From Alistipes sp. (GTDB taxonomy: Bacteria > Bacteroidota > Bacteroidia > Bacteroidales > Rikenellaceae), in assembly GCA_017623115.1 (NCBI GenBank), contig JAGAPT010000036.1, positions 1-64,000 on the forward strand: a stretch of DNA of 64,000 nucleotides. The letters run 5' to 3'. Shown here piece after piece: positions 18,801 to 26,406 of this stretch (the first letter of the stretch is position 1; every line of letters begins with the position of its first letter). The position numbers and the translations under genes are program-made. Below the pieces are notes generated by a model, which searched no databases, was not told where the DNA came from, and was given only the letters and a program-made list of their open reading frames with translations.

Positions 18801-18996
18801 TGGCGTTGGCCTTTTTGCCTTCCACGACAACGGTTACACCTACGAGTGGATTCTGGGCATCGTCGACGACGGTACCTGAAATCGTTTTCCCGCGAGGTTG
18901 GGCAACAGCCATAAGGCTACTGACAAACATTCCGATTGCCAATAGCAACGCCCAAACCGCTACATTTTGGCTCAATTTAAGTAATCTTCGGTTCAT
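15820..18996 (-). CDS. SusC/RagA-family TonB-dependent transporter
   Basis: A 1058-residue outer-membrane importer. It has a signal peptide (1-32), a carboxypeptidase-D-like regulatory domain (GKTISGTVVDDAQNPLVGV, YEITASRGDVLVFNYLG), the SusC signature DEIVVVGYGMQNRRD as TonB-box region, a plug with IQIRGLSTL and SIEILKDAAAAAIYGSRASNG, and a long beta-barrel. The barrel ends in a C-terminal Phe (YMFTLATNF) for assembly. It is the first gene of the minus PUL arm and has a good promoter at 19067-19098. Together with SusD it imports oligosaccharides. There is no N-terminal STN extension, so it is not of the sigma/anti-sigma regulated type, consistent with control by the HTCS. Confidence 0.97.
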   Translation of the reverse strand: MNRRLLKLSQNVAVWALLLAIGMFVSSLMAVAQPRGKTISGTVVDDAQNPLVGVTVVVEGKKANAITNVHGRYEITASRGDVLVFNYLGMHPQKIAVTNQTVVDVQMVTNMVGVDEIVVVGYGMQNRRDITTAISSVSPDKLQDMPLFDINQAMSGQAAGVNVISASGAPGGGTDIQIRGLSTLSADTSPLYVVDGVVLQLGSSLEEGPFSFINPADVASIEILKDAAAAAIYGSRASNGVVLITTKNGEKGQARVRVAIKTGVQEVFNKVDLLSAQEFATLAIEARNNLWVDTGHSITDPDALRNNNTKIGYFQDFLDSGKKGTDWQDAIYQLAPYQEYQVNVNGGSETVKYMVSGGIMDQEGIVKNSDFQRYSFRTNVDFKLGRRFDLSVKMSPIYTRQNYLRTHGRYHDAAGGIVQAALLMNPLMDIYDPTTLSGYSTGIAQSNAMTSMENPVAKINLLKDQREAFRFLGDVALNYNILPGLNFKLSGSANVNSYHANNITPSTVGAYNELPPKQNAIQSTARRTINLQSSAQLSYRKQFSGGHDLNVVGVFETQFEKMHEVIARASDTWTDDMIIVDSSLAEDYRLGQSNLVEWGLMSGVGRINYNFRSKYYLMASLRADGSSRFAKKWGIFPAASAAWRISQEPFMRNIRWISDLKLRASYGVTGNNAIGNYQHLRLLTGQSYTLGAAGEMAVNGVRLSTVGNDDLTWEQTNQIDAGIDLSLFRRRLNITVDYYNKKTKDLLLSLQIPYTSGFTSRMSNMGKVRNEGWEFTLQSQNLNGRFKWDSNFNISFNKQTVLALGPTKDPLYGDASYFANTNITQVGQPVGLFYGMKAIGVYKNQEEVDMYPGIKTGNAISRPGELIYEDVNKDGRITIDDRTIIGDPHPDFTFGFTNNFSYRNFTLKVFLRGSVGAEVMNMAWGSTPYRMIANGPTTWLNRWQSPENPGDGKTPRVKLTNRGIIDFEQLDSTFIEDGSFLNIQNVSLSYRVPAKITKKLRLQNLVFTLAVNNAYMWTKYTGYNPEGRMNIGSTLAPGVDWGTYPLSRTYMFTLATNF

Positions 18997-19066
18997 AGCA
19001 TTAAAACATTAAGTTAGTACATTCCAAAATTGTCAGCTTGGGCAATTGTGGAAAGAAAGCCTTGAA

Positions 19067-19098
19067 CAAAGATATATAAAGTTGGCTGTAAATTGCAA
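19067..19098 (-). promoter_or_regulatory. susC promoter
   Basis: On the minus strand TTG at 19098-19096, 21 bases, TATCTTTG at 19074-19067. Transcription would start near 19060, with a leader of about 64 nt. The intergenic stretch 18997-19523 is A+T-rich and holds this promoter, a plus-strand -7 box and the shared 13-bp motif, with no credible gene. Confidence 0.7.
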
Positions 19099-19162
19099 CG
19101 GAAAAGGGTGTTTGGAGGGCCTTTTTAAGGGGTAAAGATAAGGATTTTTTGCATCTAAAAGT

Positions 19163-19175
19163 CGCACAATTATCC
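19163..19175 (-). promoter_or_regulatory. Candidate HTCS operator, susC side
   Basis: On the minus strand this reads GGATAATTGTGCG. It is an exact inverted copy of 19365-19377 and lies 64 bp upstream of the susC -33 box. Perfect recurrence of 13 bases in a 500-bp divergent promoter region suggests a binding site for the PUL regulator. Confidence 0.55.
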
Positions 19176-19364
19176 GATGTGTTTCTTCGTAATATAATGA
19201 AAATAAATATGTTGTAGTATTTTTAGGAAAAAGAGTGTTATGGAGCGTGTTGGATAGATGGTGTTGCTGGGATAGATCACTGAAACTACTCAGGAGTTGC
19301 AAGGCTTCCGGATATAGATTTGACATCTGTTTTATTGTTGTAAATTGTTGATATTTGGTTGATT

Positions 19365-19398
19365 GGATAATTGTGCGTGCAAAGTGGAAAATTGTGCC
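19365..19398 (+). promoter_or_regulatory. Candidate HTCS operator pair, GH43 side
   Basis: GGATAATTGTGCG at 19365-19377 and the 11/13 match GGAAAATTGTGCC at 19386-19398 are direct repeats with a 21-bp period, two helical turns. That is the layout expected for AraC-type tandem HTH binding. The pair ends 22 bp before the -7 box at 19421. Confidence 0.55.
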
Positions 19399-19420
19399 AC
19401 GAAAACACTTACTAATTATG

Positions 19421-19428
19421 TATCTTTG
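19421..19428 (+). promoter_or_regulatory. -7 box of the plus-strand PUL arm
   Basis: TATCTTTG, identical to the susC -7 box, but no TTG at 19-21 bases upstream (nearest at 19392-19394). A good -7 with a poor -33 is compatible with dependence on an activator bound at the adjacent repeats. Confidence 0.5.
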
Positions 19429-19523
19429 TTGTTGGGTTGCAGCATTGAACGCTGATGTGGCAGCCCGACTATCAGTGTAAGGTGAGTTGGAAAGAGAGCC
19501 TATTATTTACAAAACACTTCACA

Positions 19524-20543
19524 ATGATGGAAAATATGAAGAGAAAATGCATTGCGAAAGAGGAAACGAATGTCGGTTATATCCAGCGGACATGGTGTTT
19601 GTTCTTGATGGTGTTTACGTTGAGTATGCTGACCTGCCTATCTGCATGCGGTGGCGAAAACGAACAGCCGGAGTCGGGACCCCAGCGTGGATTTGATATC
19701 GAGACTGCGGCCTTCAAATGTCGTGATCCGTTTATTTATTGGCATGAGCAGACAAAACGCTACTATCTGCATGTAAACGGTGGAGGCAAGATTTCGTGTT
19801 ACACCAGTTCGGATTTACAATGGTGGCGATATGAATGTGATTCCTTTGTCCCTCGTTACAATTTTTGGGGAAAAGAGGATTTCTGGGCTCCAGACCTTTA
19901 TGAGTATAAGGATCGTTACTATCTCTTTGTGACGTTCAGTGCTCCCGACGCAAAACGTGGAACCTCGATTTTGGTGGCCGATCATCCGGCTGGGCCGTTT
20001 GAACCATTGGTCAATGGCCCCATAACACCGAAAGACCAAATGTGTCTGGATGGTTCGTTGTACATTGACGAGCAGGGCACCCCATGGATGCTCTATTGCA
20101 GGGAATGGCTCGAGGCTGTTGATGGAGAAATTTATGCGGTACAGTTGACGGATGATTTAAAGGCTATGAAAGGTGATCCCCAACTGTTGTTTCGTGCGTC
20201 CGCTGCTCCATGGGTTGGCGATATCACGGCACAAGGTGTTACCGGTAAGGTAACTGATGCACCTTTTGTGGTGCGCGACGAAAACGGGCGGCTGTATATG
20301 ACGTGGTCAAGCTTCCGCGCCAGCAATGGTAGTTATGCAATCGGTGTAGCTTATTCCGATGGGTCGATAACCGGTCCTTGGACACACGCTTCAACTCCGA
20401 TTATTTCCGGCGGAGGTCATGCTATGCTCTTTTTTACGAAGGCCAAGCGTATGATGATATCTTATCATGCGCCCAATGTGGCACCCTCCTATTTGACCTT
20501 GCGTAAAGCCTATTTTTACCAGAATAAACTATTAATCGAATAA
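19524..20543 (+). CDS. GH43-like lipoprotein, paralog of the minus-arm gene
   Basis: About 339 residues from the ATG at 19524. A longer frame from 19455 would put 23 residues before the export signal. The lipoprotein signal is LTCLSACGG. The propeller motifs mirror the protein at 9893-10843: CRDPFIYW (base Asp), NFWGKEDFWAPD, CLDGSLYID (modulator Asp), GKVTDAPFVV with Asp where many GH43 proteins have Glu, WSSFRASNGSYAIG and GGHAMLFF. It is the first gene of the plus arm and lies 12 bp from the GH36 gene. Duplicates on both arms suggest two specificities or a binding/cleaving pair. An exo-acting arabinosidase or galactosidase is possible but unproven. Confidence 0.8.
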   Translation: MMENMKRKCIAKEETNVGYIQRTWCLFLMVFTLSMLTCLSACGGENEQPESGPQRGFDIETAAFKCRDPFIYWHEQTKRYYLHVNGGGKISCYTSSDLQWWRYECDSFVPRYNFWGKEDFWAPDLYEYKDRYYLFVTFSAPDAKRGTSILVADHPAGPFEPLVNGPITPKDQMCLDGSLYIDEQGTPWMLYCREWLEAVDGEIYAVQLTDDLKAMKGDPQLLFRASAAPWVGDITAQGVTGKVTDAPFVVRDENGRLYMTWSSFRASNGSYAIGVAYSDGSITGPWTHASTPIISGGGHAMLFFTKAKRMMISYHAPNVAPSYLTLRKAYFYQNKLLIE

Positions 20544-20555
20544 CTTTTACGAATC

Positions 20556-22781
20556 ATGACATGCGTTCTGCGATGGGGTTTGATGGCTGTATCGAGTCTG
20601 TTGCTAAGTTCGATAACCCATGCTGCCAGCCAACTGAATCAAGTTTATCAATTGTCGACCGATAACACGCAATTGGTCTATACCGTCGGAGAAGATGGGC
20701 GCTTGATTTTTCGATACTATGGACCGCGACTGTCCAACACCGATCAATTTGCACCTTGGCGTAGTTACAACCGTCCGGACTGCCAGCGCGAGGCTAACTA
20801 CGAGGCGTATCCGTCGTTTGGCTTAGGGTATGTGAACGAGCCAGCACTCAGTGTCATCAACGCCAACGGAAGTTTAATTACCGAACTGGTCTTTGATAAC
20901 TATGTGCAACAAAGCTCAGAGGGGGTCATACATGGTATATTTACCTTACGCGATCGTGTTGCAGCGGTGTGTGTGCAGTTGCATGTCGAGGCCTATCAGC
21001 AAGAGGACGTCATGGCTCAATGGGTTACCATCGCAAACGAAAGCAAAGGGGAGGTGTCTCTGCAGCGCTTTTATTCATCGTTTCTTAATTTCCGTGCCAA
21101 TAACTACTATTTGACCCATTTCTATGGTACCTGGGCTGGTGAGATGAATCGTGTTGAGGAGACTTTGGAGCCCGGTATCAAGGTTGTAGAGTCGAAAAAA
21201 GGGGTGCGTACTACGCAAAGTGAAAACCCTTCGTTTATTCTTTCGCTGGATCATCCTGCGCAAGAAAATAGCGGTCATTGCATCGGTGGCGCATTGGCAT
21301 GGTCGGGTAATTATAAACTCTCGTTTGAGGTGGATGAACGCGATTACTTGAGTGTTCTTGCTGGCATCAATCCCTTCCTTGCGGCCTATAAATTGAATAA
21401 AGGAGAGCAGTTCCAAACCCCAAAGTTCCTATTTACTTATAGCGCCAATGGGCAAGGAACGATTTCGCGTAATTTTCACGATTGGGCGCGTCGTTACGGC
21501 CTGCATGCCGGGATGAAAGAGCGTCCCATTCTGCTGAATAGTTGGGAGGGTGCTTATTTCAACTTTGATGAGCAGGTCTTGACCGATATGATGGATGATG
21601 CGGCTCAAATGGGTGTGGAACTCTTTGTGCTCGACGATGGTTGGTTTGGCAATAAATATCCACGCAATAGCGATAAGATGGGGTTGGGCGATTGGCAGGT
21701 AAATGCGAAAAAACTACCCCGAGGCCTTCAGTACCTGATTGACTATGCTACCTCAAAGGGATTGAAGTTTGGTATCTGGATTGAGCCGGAAATGGTGAAT
21801 CCGAAGAGTGAATTGGCTGAGAAACATCCTGAGTGGATTGTACAAAGTCCGGGGCGGGAGAAGATTACCATGCGCAATCAGTTGTTGCTTGACCTGACGA
21901 ATCCCGAAGTACAAGAGTTTGTGTGGGGAGTTGTTGATAAACTGCTAACTGCTCATCCGGATATTTATTATATCAAGTGGGATGCGAATCGCCATGTGGA
22001 ACAGGTTGGCTCGCAATATCTTTCGTCAAATGAGCAGACACACTTCTGGGTTGATTACATCCGTGGATTATATGAGGTCTATGACCGCATTCGCGCGAAG
22101 TATCCCGATGTGATGATACAGGCTTGTGCTTCGGGTGGTGGACGAGTGGATTATGGATCATTACCTTACCATGATGAGTTCTGGACATCAGACAATTCCG
22201 ATGCCTTGCAGCGTGTCTATATGCAATATGTTACTAATCTAATCTATCCGCCTATAGCTACAGCGTCTCATGTGTCTGCGACACCGAATCATCAGACCGG
22301 TAGTGTCACACCTATTAAATTCCGTTTCGATGTTGCAATGAGTGGCCGTCTGGGTTTGGAATTGCAACCCAAGGATATACCTGCCGGGGAGATGGCTTTT
22401 GCGCGCGAGGCGATAACCAACTATAAGAATCATGTTCGCGAATTGGTCACCAAAGGCGATTTGTATCGGTTGATTTCTCCCTATGCATGTACGAATAACC
22501 ATGCGGCTAATATGTTGGTCAGCAAGGATAAGCGCAAGGCCGTTTTGTTTGCCTACTGCACGGGATTTAATAGACGAGGTATTCGTCCTACAGTGCATTT
22601 GCAGGGGTTAGATCCTGCGAAGGTATATCGTATTACTGAAATAAACAAGGTAAGTAAGCGTAAGGCCTTTTGGGGTGATGGAAATTGCTACGATGGAGCC
22701 TATTTGCAGCAGGTTGGTGTCGAGTTACAGATTGCTCGCCAATATGATAGTGCCGTTTTCTTGTTGGAGGAGGTGAAATAG
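20556..22781 (+). CDS. GH36-family alpha-galactosidase
   Basis: A 741-residue secreted enzyme with a signal peptide ending near THAAS. The N-terminal beta-supersandwich precedes a TIM barrel with the GH36 hallmarks FVLDDGWFGNKYP, DWQVNAKKLPRGL, KFGIWIEPEMVNPKS, YIKWDANRH (nucleophile Asp near 478), ACASGGGRVD and WTSDNSDALQR (acid/base Asp near 545). The usual Met in KWDMN is Ala here. It hydrolyses terminal alpha-galactosides or alpha-N-acetylgalactosaminides; the sequence does not decide between them. It lies 12 bp after the GH43-like gene and 5 bp before the flavoprotein gene, so it is tightly operonic. Confidence 0.92.
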   Translation: MTCVLRWGLMAVSSLLLSSITHAASQLNQVYQLSTDNTQLVYTVGEDGRLIFRYYGPRLSNTDQFAPWRSYNRPDCQREANYEAYPSFGLGYVNEPALSVINANGSLITELVFDNYVQQSSEGVIHGIFTLRDRVAAVCVQLHVEAYQQEDVMAQWVTIANESKGEVSLQRFYSSFLNFRANNYYLTHFYGTWAGEMNRVEETLEPGIKVVESKKGVRTTQSENPSFILSLDHPAQENSGHCIGGALAWSGNYKLSFEVDERDYLSVLAGINPFLAAYKLNKGEQFQTPKFLFTYSANGQGTISRNFHDWARRYGLHAGMKERPILLNSWEGAYFNFDEQVLTDMMDDAAQMGVELFVLDDGWFGNKYPRNSDKMGLGDWQVNAKKLPRGLQYLIDYATSKGLKFGIWIEPEMVNPKSELAEKHPEWIVQSPGREKITMRNQLLLDLTNPEVQEFVWGVVDKLLTAHPDIYYIKWDANRHVEQVGSQYLSSNEQTHFWVDYIRGLYEVYDRIRAKYPDVMIQACASGGGRVDYGSLPYHDEFWTSDNSDALQRVYMQYVTNLIYPPIATASHVSATPNHQTGSVTPIKFRFDVAMSGRLGLELQPKDIPAGEMAFAREAITNYKNHVRELVTKGDLYRLISPYACTNNHAANMLVSKDKRKAVLFAYCTGFNRRGIRPTVHLQGLDPAKVYRITEINKVSKRKAFWGDGNCYDGAYLQQVGVELQIARQYDSAVFLLEEVK

Positions 22782-22786
22782 TTTAG

Positions 22787-24781
22787 ATGAAGATGATGAA
22801 AGCGAAATGGATGGTAGCTTGTTGTACTATGTTGGCATTGCATGGTGTAGCAGGTGCACAAATATTGGTTGAGACGGAATCTTTTATTCACCGAGGAGGC
22901 TGGGTGTCGGATCATCAAGCCTTCGATAAAATTCAGTCGGCCTATCTCATGGCGCATGGCTTGGGACGTGTGGTAGAAGATGCCTTTACGCAAGTAAAAT
23001 TTGCCGATGCGGGAGATTACCATGTTTACGTGAGTACCTATAACTGGACCTCACCTTGGTATCAAGGTGAGGGCCCCGGTGCGTTTCAACTAAAAATTGA
23101 CGGAGAGACGTTGGCCAATAAATTGGGTACGACAGGGTCTAGTTGGGGTTGGCAATATGCCGGCCAGATAACTCTTTCGGCCGGAGAACACGAGGTGCGG
23201 TTACATGATTTGACAGGCTTTAACGGACGAGCCGATGCGGTCTATTTTACGCAACAGAAAGAGGCTCCTGAAGCCGATTATCACACCTTTGCTGCAGAAC
23301 GTTGTCGGTTGCTGGGGTATACCTCGCCATGTGAGATTCCGAAAGCGGATTTGGTCGTAGTAGGCGGTGGTATTGCAGGTTGCACAACAGCCTTAACGGC
23401 TGCACGTTATGGCCTGCGGGTGGTCATTGTCGATAACCTGCCGTGGCTGGGAGGAAATAATGCCTTGGGTGTGCGTGCTTCCGGGTTGCTTTATAAGAAT
23501 CTTTACCCTCAGTTGGGCAATGTAACTTGTCAGGTAACGGGAGTCGCACTTTCGGCAAAAAACGATCCGGCGGCCTACCAGGTTGACCCGACGGGTTTTG
23601 GCGATGTGAAATTTGCCTTCTATGAGCAGTCTTTGATGCGTCCGACAAAGGAGTCAAGAGGCTCGGATATGCTCAATGCGATGCGCTGGTTGGAGCGTCA
23701 AGGCGTGCAACCGGCCAATCGTCAAGAGCGGAACATGAAAACCCAGGAGTATTTGCGACGTAATGCTGCCTTGAAACGAGAGCAACTCTTGCGAGATGCG
23801 GGGGTGCAAATCTACCACAATATTCATGTGTTTGAGGTAGTCCGAGAGGGTAGTGTGATTACCTCAGTGGTCGGGAAATGTCTAAAAACCGGCGAGGAGT
23901 ATCGGTTTTCGGGAACACTCTTTGCCGATTGTACGGGTGATGGCACGGTGGGCTATTTAGCCAAGGCTGATTATCGTCGCGGGCGTGAAAGCCAAGCGAT
24001 AGCACAAGAACCCTCAGCTCCGCAACGCGAAGATTACAAAATGATGGGCTCTACGATGCAATGGTATGCCTTTCCGCGAGTTGATTCGGGTACATTCCCG
24101 AAACCCGAGGAACTTCCGTGGGCGATGCAGGTGGATGCAGACTATTTTATTGATCGTAGTAGTTGGGCCTGGTGGTGGGAGACAGGCCTTGAGATAGATA
24201 ATGCTACCGAAGCGGAATTGGTGCGCGATAACTTTTTGCGTGCGGTCTTTGGTAATTGGGCCTATTTGAAGAATCATCTTCCCAAATATGCCAATTATCG
24301 CCTCGATTACCTGCAACATATTGCTATGAAACGAGAGTCGCGCCGCTTGTTGGGAGATGTTATTCTTGATGAAACGGATATTTTGGAACGAGTGAAGTTC
24401 CCCGATGCCAGTTTCACCACTACGTGGACCATGGATCTACACTATGCCAAGAAGGATAATGCGACTCGCTATCCGGGGTGGGAGTGGATTACCTATTGTA
24501 CCCACCACAAACCATTGGCTAAGGTCGATCGTTATGATGTGCCGTACCGTGTGCTTTATTCGCGCAACATCGATAACCTCTTTATTGGTGGTCGAAATAT
24601 GAGTGTTACCCACCAGGCGCTGGGAACGGTGCGTGTGCAGATGACGCTCGGTATGGCGGGTGAGGTAACCGGCATGGCGGCACAAATATGTAGAAAACAT
24701 GGTGTATATCCTCGTGCTGTGTATGAGCGATATTTGCCGGAACTGAAAAAGATGATGAAGCGAGGTGCACCCCTCAAATAA
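22787..24781 (+). CDS. Exported FAD-dependent oxidoreductase with N-terminal carbohydrate-type domain
   Basis: 664 residues. A Sec-type signal (1-24, no twin Arg) is followed by an all-beta domain (about 25-155) with VETESFIHRGGWVSDHQ, YLMAHGLGR, VSTYNWTSPW and LHDLTGFNGRADAVYF. That domain resembles the golvesin/xanthan-lyase C-terminal type. The FAD-binding Rossmann motif VVVGGGIAGCTTALTAARYG (near 188-207) follows, then the PF12831-like body with FADCTGDGTVGYLA, SRRLLGD and IGGRNMSVTHQALGTVRVQ. It is a close paralog of 31765-33738. A flavoprotein exported through Sec is unusual. The likely role is oxidation of a sugar or uronate group on the PUL substrate, but the reaction is unknown. Confidence 0.85.
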   Translation: MKMMKAKWMVACCTMLALHGVAGAQILVETESFIHRGGWVSDHQAFDKIQSAYLMAHGLGRVVEDAFTQVKFADAGDYHVYVSTYNWTSPWYQGEGPGAFQLKIDGETLANKLGTTGSSWGWQYAGQITLSAGEHEVRLHDLTGFNGRADAVYFTQQKEAPEADYHTFAAERCRLLGYTSPCEIPKADLVVVGGGIAGCTTALTAARYGLRVVIVDNLPWLGGNNALGVRASGLLYKNLYPQLGNVTCQVTGVALSAKNDPAAYQVDPTGFGDVKFAFYEQSLMRPTKESRGSDMLNAMRWLERQGVQPANRQERNMKTQEYLRRNAALKREQLLRDAGVQIYHNIHVFEVVREGSVITSVVGKCLKTGEEYRFSGTLFADCTGDGTVGYLAKADYRRGRESQAIAQEPSAPQREDYKMMGSTMQWYAFPRVDSGTFPKPEELPWAMQVDADYFIDRSSWAWWWETGLEIDNATEAELVRDNFLRAVFGNWAYLKNHLPKYANYRLDYLQHIAMKRESRRLLGDVILDETDILERVKFPDASFTTTWTMDLHYAKKDNATRYPGWEWITYCTHHKPLAKVDRYDVPYRVLYSRNIDNLFIGGRNMSVTHQALGTVRVQMTLGMAGEVTGMAAQICRKHGVYPRAVYERYLPELKKMMKRGAPLK

Positions 24782-24807
24782 TAGAAGTACTAATAAACGA
24801 AGTTGTG

Positions 24808-26244
24808 ATGAGTGTTAATAATATGTATCATCGTACATTTTTTAAGCTAACAACGCTTACTGCTACTGTTGTTCCGGCTTCATATGGTGTGGCTGCAACT
24901 AATGATAAGCAGGTTGATAGACCGAATATTGTGGTGATTGTTGCTGATGATTTACTCTCATCTGAATTGAGTTGTTATGGAGGACAGAATATCGAGACTC
25001 CAAATATTGATCGTATTGCGACAGAAGGTGTACGGTTTACACAAAATTATGCTTCTACCGCCATGAGCGCCCCGGTGCGAGCCTCTATGTATACGGGACT
25101 ATATCCTATGAGACATGGTACATATCAAAATCATAAACTCTCTTTCGATGGCACAAAAACCGTGAATGAATATATGAAAGAAGAGGGGTATCGTGTCGGG
25201 CGAACGGGTAAGGATCATCCCGTTACACCATCGGTGTACAAATTTGAGGAAATTCCTGGATTTACACGAAATTGTGTGGCAGCTAAAGCCCCTTATCATG
25301 TGAATGGTATTAGGGAGTTTATTACGCGAAATGACGACCCTTTCCTTTTGTATGTATGTAGTATTCATCCGCATGTCCCTTGGACATGGGGCAATCCAGA
25401 TGAATTTGATCCCGATAAACTGATTCTACCCAATATTTGCGTGGATACACCGCAAATGCGAAAAGTGTTTACCCGTTATTTGGCTGAAATTCGTGCATTG
25501 GATAATGAGGTTGGTTCTGTATTGCAAGTTTTGGCTGAAAGTGATAAGTTAGATAATACCATTGTGCTATTTTTAGGAGAGCAGGGTCCACAGCTGCCAG
25601 GAGGTAAATGGACCAATTGGTATCCTGGAGTCCATAGCGCTTTATTAGCTCGCTATCCCGATAAAATTGCTGCTGGCAGGGTTTCACATGCTATTGTGCA
25701 GTATGAAGATTTGCTCCCGACTTTTATTGATATTGCAGGAGGTGAGCCACGGCCGGAATTAGATGGCATCAGTTTCAAAAAAGCATTATTTGGTGAGTCA
25801 GAACATGCGCGAGATTATGCCTATGGTATTCACAATAATTTTCCGGAAGGAAATCCCTATCCTATTCGGAGCATTCGCAATGAACGCTATGCATTAATAT
25901 GGAATTTAACGCCAGAGGTGCCATACCATGAAAAGCACTATATGAAGGAGCCGTTATCAGGTGTATGGAGTATTTGGAAAACGGCAGCGAATAAAGATTT
26001 AGGAGCAAAAAGACTTGTTAATCGCTTTGTCCATCGTCCTGAGTTTGAATTCTATGATTTGAAGAAAGATCCATGGGAAATGAATAATTTAGCAAAGAAA
26101 GCTAAATACCGGCCTCGTATTCAAGAGATGAAAGATTTATTGGAAGCATGGATGCAACAACAAGGCGATCGGGGAGCAGAAGTGGATATTCCATTCCAGG
26201 TTATTGATTATGCAACGATATCTAAGCAACCCCACAAAAACTAG
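24808..26244 (+). CDS. Sulfatase, serine-type with S-A-P-V-R variant
   Basis: A 478-residue S1-family sulfatase with a hydrophobic export signal in the first 30 residues. IVADDLLSSE carries the paired metal Asp residues. The active-site segment is SAPVRASMYTG (Ser near residue 87), with Val where the consensus has Ser or Ala. The later metal motif reads LGEQGPQLPGGKWTNW in place of SDNG. The C-terminal FYDLKKDPWEMNNLAKK sub-domain is present. The gene is distinctly richer in A+T than both neighbours, suggesting separate acquisition. GTG at 24805 precedes the ATG at 24808, and ATG at 24823 is also possible. It follows the flavoprotein by 26 bp, and a 162-bp gap follows it. Confidence 0.88.
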   Translation: MSVNNMYHRTFFKLTTLTATVVPASYGVAATNDKQVDRPNIVVIVADDLLSSELSCYGGQNIETPNIDRIATEGVRFTQNYASTAMSAPVRASMYTGLYPMRHGTYQNHKLSFDGTKTVNEYMKEEGYRVGRTGKDHPVTPSVYKFEEIPGFTRNCVAAKAPYHVNGIREFITRNDDPFLLYVCSIHPHVPWTWGNPDEFDPDKLILPNICVDTPQMRKVFTRYLAEIRALDNEVGSVLQVLAESDKLDNTIVLFLGEQGPQLPGGKWTNWYPGVHSALLARYPDKIAAGRVSHAIVQYEDLLPTFIDIAGGEPRPELDGISFKKALFGESEHARDYAYGIHNNFPEGNPYPIRSIRNERYALIWNLTPEVPYHEKHYMKEPLSGVWSIWKTAANKDLGAKRLVNRFVHRPEFEFYDLKKDPWEMNNLAKKAKYRPRIQEMKDLLEAWMQQQGDRGAEVDIPFQVIDYATISKQPHKN

Positions 26245-26406
26245 ATGTTAACTTAAAAATAGTTGGTGTTTCAATGATTTGGTTGAGCTCTTTTTGCCGG
26301 TCGTTTTGTGCTGCGGCATTCAAACGGTCCTTTGTTGAAGAGACTAGTGGGACTGCGAATAAACAACGAATGGTCTATGTGCCTATAACTACAAACCTGT
26401 AAAGTT
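26245..26406 (+). other. Intergenic gap inside the PUL operon
   Basis: 162 bases between sulfatase and GH-like gene, larger than every other gap in the plus arm. No TAnnTTTG box with a proper partner is visible. A 42-codon frame (26274-26402) ends just before the next ATG. It shows no family resemblance or ribosome binding signal, so it is either chance or a remnant. Confidence 0.5.

Noticed and set aside
19033..19326. 97-codon minus frame upstream of susC
   Set aside because: It covers the susC promoter and candidate operator, and its translation is low-complexity.
26274..26402. 42-codon ORF in the PUL gap
   Set aside because: No recognisable sequence, no signal peptide and no ribosome binding site; kept only as a note on the gap.
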